This document shows positions 24,620 through 32,268 of a DNA stretch of 32,268 bases, in pieces. This stretch comes from Sutterella sp. GTDB lineage: Bacteria > Pseudomonadota > Gammaproteobacteria > Burkholderiales > Burkholderiaceae_F. Where the stretch lies: positions 1-32,268 of the forward strand of contig JAHHRH010000015.1 in the NCBI GenBank assembly GCA_020025915.1, written 5' to 3'. The notes under the pieces are model-generated. The model did not search any database. It saw nothing but the letters and a program-made list of their open reading frames with translations, and was not told the DNA's origin. Within the stretch, counting starts at the first letter, position 1. The number at the start of each line of letters is the position of its first letter. A program made the position numbers and the translations under genes.

Positions 24620-26113
24620 TTATTCGAACCAATGTTCACGAGCGCGCATGATCAAATCGCTAGCACGATCCGCTTCGATGCCCGTCATTTCAACGAGGTC
24701 ATCCGTCGCGAGCTCAGCCAAGTCATCAAGCGTTTTTACACCCTGACTCACGAGCTTGCTAGCGAGATCGTTATCCATGCCTTCAAGGCCGAGCAACGGT
24801 TCATCAGCCTTGCGAAGATTTTCTTCACGGGTAATCGCATCGGCGAGCAACTTATTACGGGCACGCTGGCGCAATTCATCAACCGTTTCTTGGTCGAACG
24901 CTTCGATCGCGTAGAGTTCCTTTTCAGGCACATAAGCGATTTCTTCGATCGAGCAGAAACCTTCACCAATCAACACATCAGCAACTGCTTCGTCGAGATC
25001 AAGACTATCCATGAATTCAGCACGGATCTTAGCCACTTCTTCATCGCGCTTCTGAGCAGCGACCGTTTCGGTCATGATGTTGATCTGCCACCCCGTCAAA
25101 TCGGAGGCCAAGCGAACGTTCTGACCAGAGCGACCAATAGCGATGGCAAGATTCTCTTCGTCAACCACCACTTCCATCGTGTGCGTTTCTTCAAGCATCA
25201 CGATCGAGCGAACCTTAGCGGGTTCAAGAGCACCCACCACGAACTGAGCTGGATCTTCATTCCAAGGCACGATGTCAACACGTTCACCACCGAGCTCATT
25301 CGTCACGGCATTCACACGAGAACCACGCATGCCAACGCAGGTACCGATCGGGTCGATACGACGGTCGCGAGCATACACGGCGATCTTAGCGCGGATACCC
25401 GGGTCACGTGCAGCAGACTTGATTTCAAGCAAACCTTCTTCAATTTCAGGCACTTCGAGTTCGAAGAGCTTCTTAATGAATTCAGGCGACGTGCGAGACA
25501 AGAAGACCTGCTGACCCTTGTTGGATTCACCAACGTGATCAACATAGGCGCGCACGCGGTCACCCGTACGAAGGTTTTCGCGCGGGATCATGTGGCTACG
25601 CGGCAAGCGAGCTTCCAAGCGACCGATTTCAACAATGGCATCGCCCTTGTCAATACGCTTGATCGTACCAGTCACGATGCTTTCGTTACGAGCCAAGAAC
25701 TCCTTGAGAATCTGTTCACGTTCGGCATCACGAAGACGCTGCAAGATAACCTGCTTAGCATCTTGAGCAAATCGACGACCCGTCGTATCAACGTCAATCA
25801 CTTCGATTTCACGCTCAATGAAGTCACCAGGCTGGATTTCAGGATATTCATCCGTCACGTCAGAATACATTTCCTGACGATCCGGTTCCTGAAGACCTTC
25901 ATCGTCAGCCACCACGAGCCAACGGCGAGCAGCCTTGAATTCACCTGTCACACGATCAACATGGACAACCACGTCAGCATCTTCACCGGGGAACTGAGTC
26001 TTCTTCACAGCGCTAGCAAGCGCAGCTTCGAGGACACCGAAAACGGTATCCTTAGCAACATTCTTTTCGCTTGCGAGCACATCGACAAGCGCGAGCATTT
26101 CACGGCAGTTCAT
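24620..26113 (-). CDS. nusA: Transcription termination/antitermination factor NusA
   Basis: RNA polymerase-associated factor that promotes pausing and intrinsic termination and takes part in antitermination. Domains in order: N-terminal RNAP-binding domain (to about residue 130), S1 domain (NESIVTGTIKRIDKGDAIVEIG), two KH domains (IGTCVGMRGSRVNAVTNELGG and LAIAIGRSGQNVRLAS), and two C-terminal acidic repeats, including LASKLVSQGVKTLDDLAELA. The 497 residues and two repeats match the E. coli-type long NusA. It is 5 bases downstream of rimP. NusA commonly regulates its own operon, which is relevant to the terminator in the leader before rimP. Confidence 0.98.
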   Translation of the reverse strand: MNCREMLALVDVLASEKNVAKDTVFGVLEAALASAVKKTQFPGEDADVVVHVDRVTGEFKAARRWLVVADDEGLQEPDRQEMYSDVTDEYPEIQPGDFIEREIEVIDVDTTGRRFAQDAKQVILQRLRDAEREQILKEFLARNESIVTGTIKRIDKGDAIVEIGRLEARLPRSHMIPRENLRTGDRVRAYVDHVGESNKGQQVFLSRTSPEFIKKLFELEVPEIEEGLLEIKSAARDPGIRAKIAVYARDRRIDPIGTCVGMRGSRVNAVTNELGGERVDIVPWNEDPAQFVVGALEPAKVRSIVMLEETHTMEVVVDEENLAIAIGRSGQNVRLASDLTGWQINIMTETVAAQKRDEEVAKIRAEFMDSLDLDEAVADVLIGEGFCSIEEIAYVPEKELYAIEAFDQETVDELRQRARNKLLADAITREENLRKADEPLLGLEGMDNDLASKLVSQGVKTLDDLAELATDDLVEMTGIEADRASDLIMRAREHWFE

Positions 26114-26118
26114 GGCAT

Positions 26119-26679
26119 TTAACCTCTAAAGTTCAATTCAGCGAGAAGATTGGCACGATCCACATCAGAGAGCGGGAAAGTCACACGGACAGGCGGCACG
26201 TCGGCGGTCTTCTTCTTACGATTGCGAAGCGCAGCGGCGCTCGGCGTACGTGCGATGTCTACTTCAAAGAAGTCAAACGTAATGACTTCATCGCCAGACT
26301 CACCTTCGATGCCCACAATGCGACCTTCGAGCTTACGACGACCGGCTTCAGGGAAGCCTTCGGCACGAAGCGGGGCAAAAAGCTCAACATGAGCCAGTTC
26401 GCCAACAAAACGATCCCAGTCACGAGCACGCTTCAATGGGCGTTCAACCCCAGGCGAAGACACTTCAAGACGCTCGTAGGGAATATCTTCCACCGTAAAA
26501 AGATGGCTGAGCTGATCGCTCACACGTTCGCAATCTTCAAGCGAAATACCGCCTTCAGCGGTCGTATCGATCGTAACGCGAACCAAACCGCGGGCAAGGT
26601 ATTCAAGTTCCACGAACTCATAACCCATACCTTCCACGGTACGTTCAACGAGCTCGTTAAGCGCTCCGGAATTGGTCAT
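26119..26679 (-). CDS. rimP: Ribosome maturation factor RimP
   Basis: Needed for maturation of the 30S subunit. The 186-residue protein shows the N-terminal alpha/beta domain (VEGMGYEFVELEYLARG, LEDCERVSDQLSHLF) and the key YERLEVSSPGVERPLK motif, followed by the SH3-like C-terminal domain. It is somewhat longer than E. coli RimP, with an insertion near AALRNRKKKTADVPP. It opens the rimP-nusA-infB operon; the start has AAGGAAG nine bases upstream. A long leader with its own promoter and terminator precedes it. Confidence 0.95.
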   Translation of the reverse strand: MTNSGALNELVERTVEGMGYEFVELEYLARGLVRVTIDTTAEGGISLEDCERVSDQLSHLFTVEDIPYERLEVSSPGVERPLKRARDWDRFVGELAHVELFAPLRAEGFPEAGRRKLEGRIVGIEGESGDEVITFDFFEVDIARTPSAAALRNRKKKTADVPPVRVTFPLSDVDRANLLAELNFRG

Positions 26680-26769
26680 TGATCAAACTTCCTTTTGAAA
26701 AAACAACCGATCGTCACTAGACCGGCTTGGGCAGAGGAATCGTCATGAATTCCACTGCAATGAGCGAGT

Positions 26770-26795
26770 GGATGACCAAATCACATAGGTCATCC
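26770..26795 (-). repeat. Perfect 8-bp hairpin in the rimP leader
   Basis: GGATGACC and GGTCATCC flank a 10-base loop, between the leader terminator and rimP. There is no U-run, so it is not a terminator. It could be a processing or regulatory hairpin in the operon mRNA. Confidence 0.65.
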
Positions 26796-26806
26796 TGAAA
26801 AATTCC

Positions 26807-26832
26807 AAAAAAAAATGGGCAAACGCCCATTT
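26807..26832 (-). terminator. Intrinsic terminator inside the leader of rimP-nusA-infB
   Basis: On the minus strand AAATGGGC-GTTT-GCCCATTT is followed by a run of eight or more U. It stands about 130 bases before the rimP start and downstream of a strong promoter, so it must be read through or escaped for the operon to be expressed from that promoter. Confidence 0.9.
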
Positions 26833-27029
26833 GAAACCCTTTGTTGTCGGCGATCCGTCTACAGCCTTGAGCGTTTGAATATTTCAACGCGGCCTCGGGA
26901 TTCTCTTTCCGGCAGGGTAACAGTCTTGCCTCACATCGCAAAACTGCCTGAACATCTTCAATGAAAACACGCAATCTCACGTTTGCTCAAGAAGCGTACG
27001 AATCATACCGTCAAGGGTTTTCATGAATG
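26807..27029 (-). ncRNA. Structured leader RNA or small RNA upstream of rimP
   Basis: About 220 nt between a strong promoter and an intrinsic terminator, with no convincing gene. The two ends can pair: AACCCUU near 27016 pairs with AAGGGUU near 26837. CUUGAG pairs with CUCAAG. Internal hairpins include AGUUUUGC-GAUGUGAG-GCAAGACU (about 26920-26945), enclosed by GGCAG/CUGCC, and CGUUGAAAUAUUCAAACG (about 26870-26888). This long, end-paired shape is reminiscent of 6S RNA, but I cannot match the conserved 6S sequences. In E. coli the same position is held by metY plus terminators; here no tRNA is present. A possible reading frame MKTLDGMIRTLLEQT starts about 5 nt after the inferred 5' end, too close for its AGGAG site to be transcribed. 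Confidence 0.5.
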
Positions 27030-27035
27030 CTCCTG

Positions 27036-27064
27036 ATTGTAGGAGAAAACACGCCCCCGTGCAA
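27036..27064 (-). promoter_or_regulatory. Sigma-70 promoter for the rimP leader
   Basis: On the minus strand TTGCAC (-35, 27059-27064) and TACAAT (-10, 27036-27041) are separated by exactly 17 bases, a strong vegetative promoter. Transcription would start near 27029 and run through the structured leader towards rimP-nusA-infB. Confidence 0.8.
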
Positions 27065-27108
27065 GTGCCTAAAGCGCATTTTCTCCATCACAGGATGGGA
27101 CTCTCTTA

Positions 27109-28353
27109 TTATTGACGTCCGCTCTGACGACGCCGTTGCGTCGGACGATCACTCATATCGCGAGCCTCCCAAAGAGGAACGCCTGTGCGGTCAGAACGTC
27201 CCGACTTAAAGCGCGTACCACGACGAGCTTCACGGGCTTCTTCCTCGGCTTGAGCACGCGCACGGGCACGCGCCTTTTCACGAGCGACAGCCTTTTCAGC
27301 TTTCTTAGCTTCAGCCTTCGCGGGCGCCGTTGCGGCCATCTTCTTTTCGGCTTCGTCAAGATCCAACATCCAAGCGCGAACTTCTTCTGGCGTCAACTCC
27401 ATGCGCTTGCCACGAGGTAACGACTTCGGCAAAGAGACCGCACCATAGCGAACACGAATCAAGCGTGAAACAGTCATGCCTACCGCTTCAAACATACGCC
27501 GCACTTCGCGGTTACGACCTTCGCGGATTTGGACGAGATACCAATGATTCATCCCAGTACCGCCCTGGTCTTCAAGCTTATCGAACTTTGCGATCCCGTC
27601 TTCGAGTTCAATACCCTGCTGCAACTGAAGCATCTGTTCGGCTTCGAGTTCACCAATCACACGCACCGCGTATTCGCGATCAATTTCGTAACGGGGATGC
27701 ATCAAACGATTGGCCAAAGCGCCCGACGTCGTAAAGAGCAACAAACCTTCGGTATTAAAGTCCAAACGACCAACAGCAACCCATCGAGCGCCAGACACAC
27801 GCGGCAATCGAGCAAAGACTGACGGACGACCTTCTGGGTCATCACGAGAGACTATTTCGCCCGCCATCTTGTGGTACATCAGCACACGCGGCGTCGAAGA
27901 CGCTTGCATATTACGGCGAACCAAACGACCTTCAACACGAATCATATCGGCAACCGTCACACGATCACCCACCGTGGCCGTCTGCCCATTCACAGTAACG
28001 ACACCCGAAGCAATTAAGGCTTCCATGTCACGACGAGAACCAAGACCAGCCTCAGCCAACACCTTCTGCAGCTTTTCGGTCGGTAAATCCATCGGACTCT
28101 GCTGCTTACGTGCACGGTCAATAATATCTAGCGCGATCGGGCGATCAGCAAAACCAGCGTAACCATCCGCCTCAGCTTCCATATGACCAAAGGCAGTGCG
28201 TGGAGACGCTAAATCGGCGCGTTCAGAAAACGGTGCTTCATCACGCTGGCGCCGCGTGCGCGGGAGATTCCCTTCGCCAGGACGACGAAACGGCGTACGC
28301 TTACGCTCATTCTGTTGCGGACGACGGCCGCGCGTATTATTCGTGTTTCTCAA
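27109..28353 (-). CDS. rluB: 23S rRNA pseudouridine(2605) synthase
   Basis: Modifies U2605 of 23S rRNA. An S4 RNA-binding domain (EKLQKVLAEAGLGSRRDMEALIASG) precedes the RsuA-type catalytic domain, with the nucleophilic Asp in VGRLDFNTEGLLLFTT. Later conserved blocks include GRNREVRRMFEAVG. The N-terminal extension (about 90 residues) and the C-terminal tail are both Arg/Lys-rich and disordered-looking, as in many betaproteobacterial RluB. No ATG is available near the 5' end; the TTG at 28353 with AAGGAG seven bases upstream is the best start (414 residues), overlapping scpB by 17 bases. The RluE/RluF subfamilies are alternatives, but scpB linkage favours RluB. Confidence 0.9.
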   Translation of the reverse strand: MRNTNNTRGRRPQQNERKRTPFRRPGEGNLPRTRRQRDEAPFSERADLASPRTAFGHMEAEADGYAGFADRPIALDIIDRARKQQSPMDLPTEKLQKVLAEAGLGSRRDMEALIASGVVTVNGQTATVGDRVTVADMIRVEGRLVRRNMQASSTPRVLMYHKMAGEIVSRDDPEGRPSVFARLPRVSGARWVAVGRLDFNTEGLLLFTTSGALANRLMHPRYEIDREYAVRVIGELEAEQMLQLQQGIELEDGIAKFDKLEDQGGTGMNHWYLVQIREGRNREVRRMFEAVGMTVSRLIRVRYGAVSLPKSLPRGKRMELTPEEVRAWMLDLDEAEKKMAATAPAKAEAKKAEKAVAREKARARARAQAEEEAREARRGTRFKSGRSDRTGVPLWEARDMSDRPTQRRRQSGRQ

Positions 28354-28951
28354 AATCAATCTCCTTCTGAAGAGGCACAAGCTCTTCGTCCGTCACCGCG
28401 TCTCGCGGATCTCCCACCGACAAAAAAATGTCGGGTAAAGTCTCGGCATCAAGACTTGGCAGATCTGCAAGACTTTTGAGACCGAGGTCATTCAAAAATT
28501 GTTTCGTGGTACCTAGTAAAGCTGGTCGACCTGGACTTTCACGGTACCCTACCGTTTCAATCCAGCCTCTTTCTTCAAACTGACGTAATGTCGCTGGATT
28601 AATCGTTACGCCACGTAACTCTTCAATATCACCACGAGTAACCGGTTGACGATAAGCCACAATGGCTAACGTCTCCATGGCAGCACGAGTATATCGCTGA
28701 GGTTTTTCGTCAGAAAGTCGAAGTAAAAATGGGCCTGCGTCGACAGCTGTTTGAAACCGCCATCCATCCGTCAACTCCACTAAGACCATGGCTCGAAAAG
28801 CCCAAAAGGCTTGAAGACTTAACAGATGTTCTTTGACCGTTTTAGCACTCAACCGATCGTCAAATAACCGACGCAGATCTCGCACCGACACAGGACGCTG
28901 CGCGCTTAAAAGGGCAGCCTCGATGATGTATTGAGGATCTGTAGAGGGCAT
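28337..28951 (-). CDS. scpB: Segregation and condensation protein B
   Basis: Kleisin-associated subunit of the SMC-ScpAB condensin-like complex, which organises chromosome segregation. The 204-residue protein has the two winged-helix domains of the family: an N-terminal one (IIEAALLSAQRPVSVRDLRRLF) and a second with the highly conserved AMETLAIVAYRQPVTRGDIEELRGV and LLGTTKQFLNDLGL. Its end overlaps rluB, so the two are translationally coupled. ScpA is not in this window. Confidence 0.95.
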   Translation of the reverse strand: MPSTDPQYIIEAALLSAQRPVSVRDLRRLFDDRLSAKTVKEHLLSLQAFWAFRAMVLVELTDGWRFQTAVDAGPFLLRLSDEKPQRYTRAAMETLAIVAYRQPVTRGDIEELRGVTINPATLRQFEERGWIETVGYRESPGRPALLGTTKQFLNDLGLKSLADLPSLDAETLPDIFLSVGDPRDAVTDEELVPLQKEIDFEKHE

Positions 28952-29003
28952 ATCGACAGCAAATTGAAGCAGAAACTGCGCTCATTGTAAGAAATGCAGC
29001 AAA

Positions 29004-29045
29004 CAAAAGAAAGATCCCGCAGGCCTGAGTGCTCTACGGGATCCC
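29004..29045 (-). terminator. Intrinsic terminator of the tRNA-Ser gene
   Basis: On the minus strand GATCCCG (29037-29043) pairs with CGGGATC (29013-29019) around a 17-base loop, followed by TTTCTTTTGTTT. It lies about 65 bases downstream of the tRNA 3' end. Confidence 0.75.
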
Positions 29046-29109
29046 TATCTGTGTTGACCTATGTTGCGTCAACCATGACTCAGGCTCATCTGCTGGGTCA
29101 TCTGTAACC

Positions 29110-29200
29110 TGGCGGAAGGAGTGGGATTTGAACCCACGATACGGTATAACCGTATACCGGATTTCGAGTCCGGCGCATTCGACCTCTCTGCCATCCTTCC
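29110..29200 (-). tRNA. tRNA-Ser(CGA)
   Basis: A 91-nt type II tRNA including an encoded CCA end. The acceptor stem pairs GGAAGGA with TCCTTCC. The anticodon loop GACTCGAAATC gives anticodon CGA (serine, UCG codons). A long variable arm (TATACGGTTATACCGTAT) is typical of serine tRNAs, and the T-loop GGGTTCAAATCCC is standard. It lies just downstream of serS on the same strand but has its own promoter and terminator. Confidence 0.98.
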
Positions 29201-29226
29201 ATCATCTGCTGATGAATAGAGGATAA

Positions 29227-29255
29227 ATCTTACAGAACCTATCTTGTTTTGTCAA
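29227..29255 (-). promoter_or_regulatory. Sigma-70 promoter of tRNA-Ser
   Basis: On the minus strand a perfect TTGACA (29250-29255) and TAAGAT (29227-29232) are separated by 17 bases. The predicted start is about 20 bases upstream of the mature tRNA 5' end. Confidence 0.88.
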
Positions 29256-29268
29256 CGAACAGGCTCTG

Positions 29269-29304
29269 AAAAAAAGGGGGTAAGAAAAAAACGTACCCCC
29301 TTTA
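29269..29304 (-). terminator. Intrinsic terminator of serS
   Basis: On the minus strand AAAGGGGGTA and TACCCCCTTT form a 10-bp stem, followed by a run of seven U. It separates serS from the tRNA-Ser promoter. Confidence 0.9.
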
Positions 29305-29335
29305 TCGATCTCAATCTATTGACTTCATCGGAAAT

Positions 29336-30649
29336 TTAGTGAGCAAAGAGACCTTCTTCGGTCGGACGCAACACTTCAACACCGCCCATGTACGGACGGA
29401 GTGCTTCAGGCACCGTCACAGAACCATCTGCATTCTGATAGTTTTCAAGCACGGCGACCATCGTACGACCCACAGCAAGACCAGAACCATTCAAGGTATG
29501 AACATACTGCGTCTTGCCATTTTCGTCCTTAAAGCGAGCACCCATACGGCGAGCCTGGAAAGCTTCGCAGTTGGAGCAGGACGAAATTTCACGATAGGTA
29601 TTCTGAGCTGGCAACCAGACTTCAAGGTCATAGGTCTTCGTGGCACCAAAGCCCATATCACCCGTCGATAAAGCAACAACACGATAGGGAAGACCCAACT
29701 TCTGAAGAATACCTTCAGCATTACGCGTCATTTCTTCGAGATCGTCATAAGAATGTTCTGGACGAACAATGCGAACCATTTCGACCTTATCGAACTGGTG
29801 CTGACGAATCATACCGCGGGTATCACGACCATAAGCTCCAGCTTCAGAACGGAAGCACGGCGTATGAGCGGTCACCTTGAGCGGTAGATCCTTGTAGCTC
29901 ATCATCATGCCAGCGACCTGGTTCGTAAGGGTCACTTCAGCGGTCGGAACAAGATACATCTGTTCCTGATCGCCATAAGCACCACCTTTCTTAGCGGCAA
30001 AAAGATCTTCTTCGAACTTAGGCAACTGCCCCGTACCTTGCATCGTGGAAGCCGACACAATATACGGGGTATAGCATTCGATATAGCCATTTTCACGCGT
30101 GTGCGTGTCAAGCATGAACTGAGCCAAAGCACGGTGCAAACGACAGATCTGACCACGCATAAAGGCAAAGCGGCTACCCGATTCCTTAGCGGCCGTATCA
30201 AAGTCGAGACCAAGCGGGCTACCCACGTCCACATGATCCTTGACTTCGAAATCAAACTGACGTGGCGTACCCCAGCGACGAACTTCAACATTTTCCGTTT
30301 CGTCCTTACCCACAGGCACGCTTTCGTGCGGGAGGTTCGGGATACTGAGCATCATATCGTTCAAGCGCGTACGGATATCTTCAAGTTCAGCTTCAAGCTT
30401 AGAAAGTTCTTCAGGAATCTGAGCAGCTTCAGCCATCAAGGCAGAAGCGTCTTCACCATTCTTCTTAGCCATGCCAATCTGACGGGAAAGCGTATTGCGC
30501 TTTTGCTGCAGATCTTCGGTCTTGGTCTGCACGGTTTTGCGAGCAGCTTCAAGTTCGTTGAATTCTTGTTCTGGGAAAGTAAAGTTGCGCGTAGCAAGAC
30601 GGGCAACCACTTCAGGGAGCTGCTTACGCAGCATCGTCAGGTCGAGCAT
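29336..30649 (-). CDS. serS: Seryl-tRNA synthetase
   Basis: Charges tRNA-Ser with serine. The 437-residue protein begins with MLDLTMLRKQLPEVVARLATR and an N-terminal coiled-coil arm (residues about 30-100) that binds the long variable arm of tRNA-Ser. The class II catalytic core follows, with motif 2 (HTPCFRSEAGAYGRDTRGMIRQHQF) and motif 3 (LNGSGLAVGRTMVAVLEN) clearly visible. The ATG at 30649 gives the family N-terminus; a further in-frame start 27 bases upstream is unlikely. The leader carries a CTGAC-ATAAAA-GTCAG hairpin (30670-30685). It is 94 bases after rarA, the usual lolA-rarA-serS order. Confidence 0.98.
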   Translation of the reverse strand: MLDLTMLRKQLPEVVARLATRNFTFPEQEFNELEAARKTVQTKTEDLQQKRNTLSRQIGMAKKNGEDASALMAEAAQIPEELSKLEAELEDIRTRLNDMMLSIPNLPHESVPVGKDETENVEVRRWGTPRQFDFEVKDHVDVGSPLGLDFDTAAKESGSRFAFMRGQICRLHRALAQFMLDTHTRENGYIECYTPYIVSASTMQGTGQLPKFEEDLFAAKKGGAYGDQEQMYLVPTAEVTLTNQVAGMMMSYKDLPLKVTAHTPCFRSEAGAYGRDTRGMIRQHQFDKVEMVRIVRPEHSYDDLEEMTRNAEGILQKLGLPYRVVALSTGDMGFGATKTYDLEVWLPAQNTYREISSCSNCEAFQARRMGARFKDENGKTQYVHTLNGSGLAVGRTMVAVLENYQNADGSVTVPEALRPYMGGVEVLRPTEEGLFAH

Positions 30650-30743
30650 TATGTTTACCTTTAAAATCGCTGACATAAAAGTCAGCAGTCAGAAGTCAAT
30701 CTTTTAATTTTCCCCTTTTATCGGAGAAAAGGCAAATATTGCC

Positions 30744-32153
30744 TCAAATTCCTTGGCCACGACGTCGTGCCTTACCTTGGCGACGAGCTTCTTGATTTAA
30801 GGCCTCAAGGCGAGCAAGTTTTTCAGAGATCTTAATTTCAAGACCTCGGTCTACAGGCTTATACCATTTCATACCTTCTAAGCCCTCAGGCAAATACACC
30901 TCACCCGCTGCAAAGGCACTGGGTTCATCATGGGCATATCGATAGCCATCCTTATAACCAAGATCCTTCATGAGTTTGGTAGGGGCGTTACGAAGATATA
31001 AAGGTACCGGACGACTACGATCCGTTTTGACAAACGCTCGCACCGCGTTATAGGCGTTATAGACCGCGTTACTCTTAGGTGCACAAGCTAGATAAACTAC
31101 CGCCTGCGCAATCGCAAGCTCACCTTCGGGCGACCCTAGACGCTCATAGATCTCTGCCGCTTCAACAGCTAATTGTGTGGCACGCGGATCAGCTAAAGAG
31201 ATATCTTCAATAGCCATACGCACCACTCGTCGCACAATGTAACGAGGGTCACATCCCCCGTCAAGCATACGACACATCCAATACAAGGCTGCATCAGGAT
31301 CAGACCCACGCACAGACTTATGCATGGCGCTAATCTGATCGTAGAAATTGTCACCGCCTTTATCGAAACGACGAAGGGTGGTTGGCAATGTCTTGCGCAA
31401 AAACGTAGCATCGACCTCCGTCATATGACGTTCCATCGCCATCGTACAGGCAACGTCGACCGCATTCAGTAACCGCCGAGCATCCCCATCAGCGAGCTCG
31501 ACCATGACCCCTATTGCGTCATCGGTCACCGTTAAGTCAGGGAATTCTTTTTTTAGAGTGCGCTCAAGTAAGAAAGTCGCCTCATCGTATTTAAGACTCT
31601 GTAATTGATATACCGTTGACCGACTCAATAAGGCAGAATTCACTTCGAAGCTTGGATTTTCGGTCGTTGCCCCAACAAAAATAAAGAGCCCTGACTCGAC
31701 GTGAGGCAAAAAGGCATCCTGCTGACTTTTACTAAACCGATGCACCTCATCGACAAAGAGTAAGGTCGGACGTCCCGTAAGACGCATCGTTTCTTTCGCA
31801 GCGTCTACAGCATCACGAATATCTTTGACGCCCCCCAAAACAGCGGAAATCGAGATGAACGGTAAATCGAAAGCAGAGGCCATCAACCTAGCAAGCGTCG
31901 TTTTACCAACGCCAGGCGGCCCCCAAAGAATCATCGAATGTGGACGGTGTTGCTCAAAAGCGGTCCGTAAGGGAGCGCCAGCCCCTAAGAGATGCGTTTG
32001 CCCAACGACCTCATCCAATGTTTGAGGACGCATGCGTTCAGCCAATGGACGAAGCATAGGCTGAGACTCTGGAATCGCCGTCGTAGACGGTTTGGCTTTT
32101 GAAGGTGTTGTTGGCGGAAGTAGATCGTCGCCAAAAAGATCGCTTGTACTCAT
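30744..32153 (-). CDS. rarA: Replication-associated recombination protein A (AAA+ ATPase)
   Basis: MgsA/RarA/WRNIP1-family ATPase that works at stalled replication forks and interacts with single-strand-binding protein. Walker A WGPPGVGKTTLARL lies near residue 77 and Walker B LLFVDEVHRFSKSQQDAFL near residue 130, with sensor 1 FVGATTENPSFE. The C-terminal tetramerisation domain is MgsA_C (SMKSVRGSDPDAALYW-type sequence, DISLADPRA, YKDGYRYAHDEPSAFAAGEVYLP). Length is 469 residues. The N-terminus has a short conserved start (MSTSDLFGDD). A weak GGCAA/TTGCC hairpin follows the stop codon. Confidence 0.97.
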   Translation of the reverse strand: MSTSDLFGDDLLPPTTPSKAKPSTTAIPESQPMLRPLAERMRPQTLDEVVGQTHLLGAGAPLRTAFEQHRPHSMILWGPPGVGKTTLARLMASAFDLPFISISAVLGGVKDIRDAVDAAKETMRLTGRPTLLFVDEVHRFSKSQQDAFLPHVESGLFIFVGATTENPSFEVNSALLSRSTVYQLQSLKYDEATFLLERTLKKEFPDLTVTDDAIGVMVELADGDARRLLNAVDVACTMAMERHMTEVDATFLRKTLPTTLRRFDKGGDNFYDQISAMHKSVRGSDPDAALYWMCRMLDGGCDPRYIVRRVVRMAIEDISLADPRATQLAVEAAEIYERLGSPEGELAIAQAVVYLACAPKSNAVYNAYNAVRAFVKTDRSRPVPLYLRNAPTKLMKDLGYKDGYRYAHDEPSAFAAGEVYLPEGLEGMKWYKPVDRGLEIKISEKLARLEALNQEARRQGKARRRGQGI

Positions 32154-32218
32154 GCGGAGTACTCTAGCAAAAATTGAAAAAGAAGGTATGGTTAAAGCGT
32201 ACGCAAACCTAGAATAGC

Positions 32219-32257
32219 AAAAACCCCCAGCTTCTTTCGAAACCGGGGGTCTTTAAT
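32219..32257 (-). terminator. Intrinsic terminator of an upstream minus-strand gene beyond the window
   Basis: On the minus strand ACCCCC and GGGGGT close a 16-base loop that has inner pairing (GTTTC/GAAAG), followed by TTTTG. It ends transcription coming from outside the right edge, possibly lolA, judging by the usual order. Confidence 0.75.
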
Positions 32258-32268
32258 TTGTGAGCCTG

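Noticed and set aside
24632..26122. Plus-strand open frame of 496 codons
   Set aside because: Exact antisense shadow of nusA, with no family-like motifs.
26976..27024. 15-residue leader peptide MKTLDGMIRTLLEQT before rimP
   Set aside because: The inferred transcription start leaves no transcribed ribosome-binding site, and the residues show no amino-acid run typical of attenuation peptides.
1..32268. CRISPR array or tandem repeats
   Set aside because: No regularly spaced direct repeats were seen when reading the non-coding gaps.

Overview
The window looks like chromosomal DNA from a Gram-negative betaproteobacterium of the order Burkholderiales. The evidence is the gene order scpB-rluB-rimP-nusA-infB-rbfA-truB-typA, the order lpxK-(Trm112-like)-kdsB-adk next to xseA-sodB, lipid A and Kdo genes, and tRNA-Ser beside serS-rarA. 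Three menaquinone genes (menF, menD, menC) and a fairly low GC content point to a Sutterellaceae-like gut lineage (inference), because most Burkholderiales rely on ubiquinone.

Layout. 1-264: the 5' part of a group II intron, running off the left edge, inserted just behind the sodB terminator. 352-2724: sodB and xseA on the minus strand. 2725-3494: an AT-rich gap with a cluster of DnaA boxes, a candidate replication origin. 3495-10430, plus strand: lpxK, menF, menD, menC, a Trm112-like protein, kdsB, adk. 10431-10765: a Fur-box-like site, a structured RNA of about 140 nt and an intrinsic terminator. 10766-15318, plus strand: a D-2-hydroxyacid dehydrogenase, a methyltransferase-HNH nuclease fusion and a Tat-type lipoprotein of unknown role. 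15338-16781: a scar in which a decayed IS3-family element has removed most of a second group II intron that sat behind the dusA terminator. 16824-28951, minus strand: dusA, a YchJ-like protein, typA, truB, rbfA, infB, nusA, rimP, rluB and scpB, with a promoter-driven structured leader before rimP. 29110-32153, minus strand: tRNA-Ser(CGA), serS, rarA.

How the genes work together. The right half is mainly translation and RNA maturation: tRNA and rRNA modification, initiation factor 2, transcription termination and ribosome assembly. The left half combines envelope precursors (lipid A kinase, CMP-Kdo synthesis), the chorismate-to-succinylbenzoate arm of menaquinone synthesis, and nucleotide and redox housekeeping. 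The accessory content is concentrated at the two intron sites and at the methyltransferase-HNH gene with its lipoprotein neighbour. No CRISPR array, prophage or complete known defence operon was seen. All calls come from reading the sequence and from memory of the families; no database search was run.
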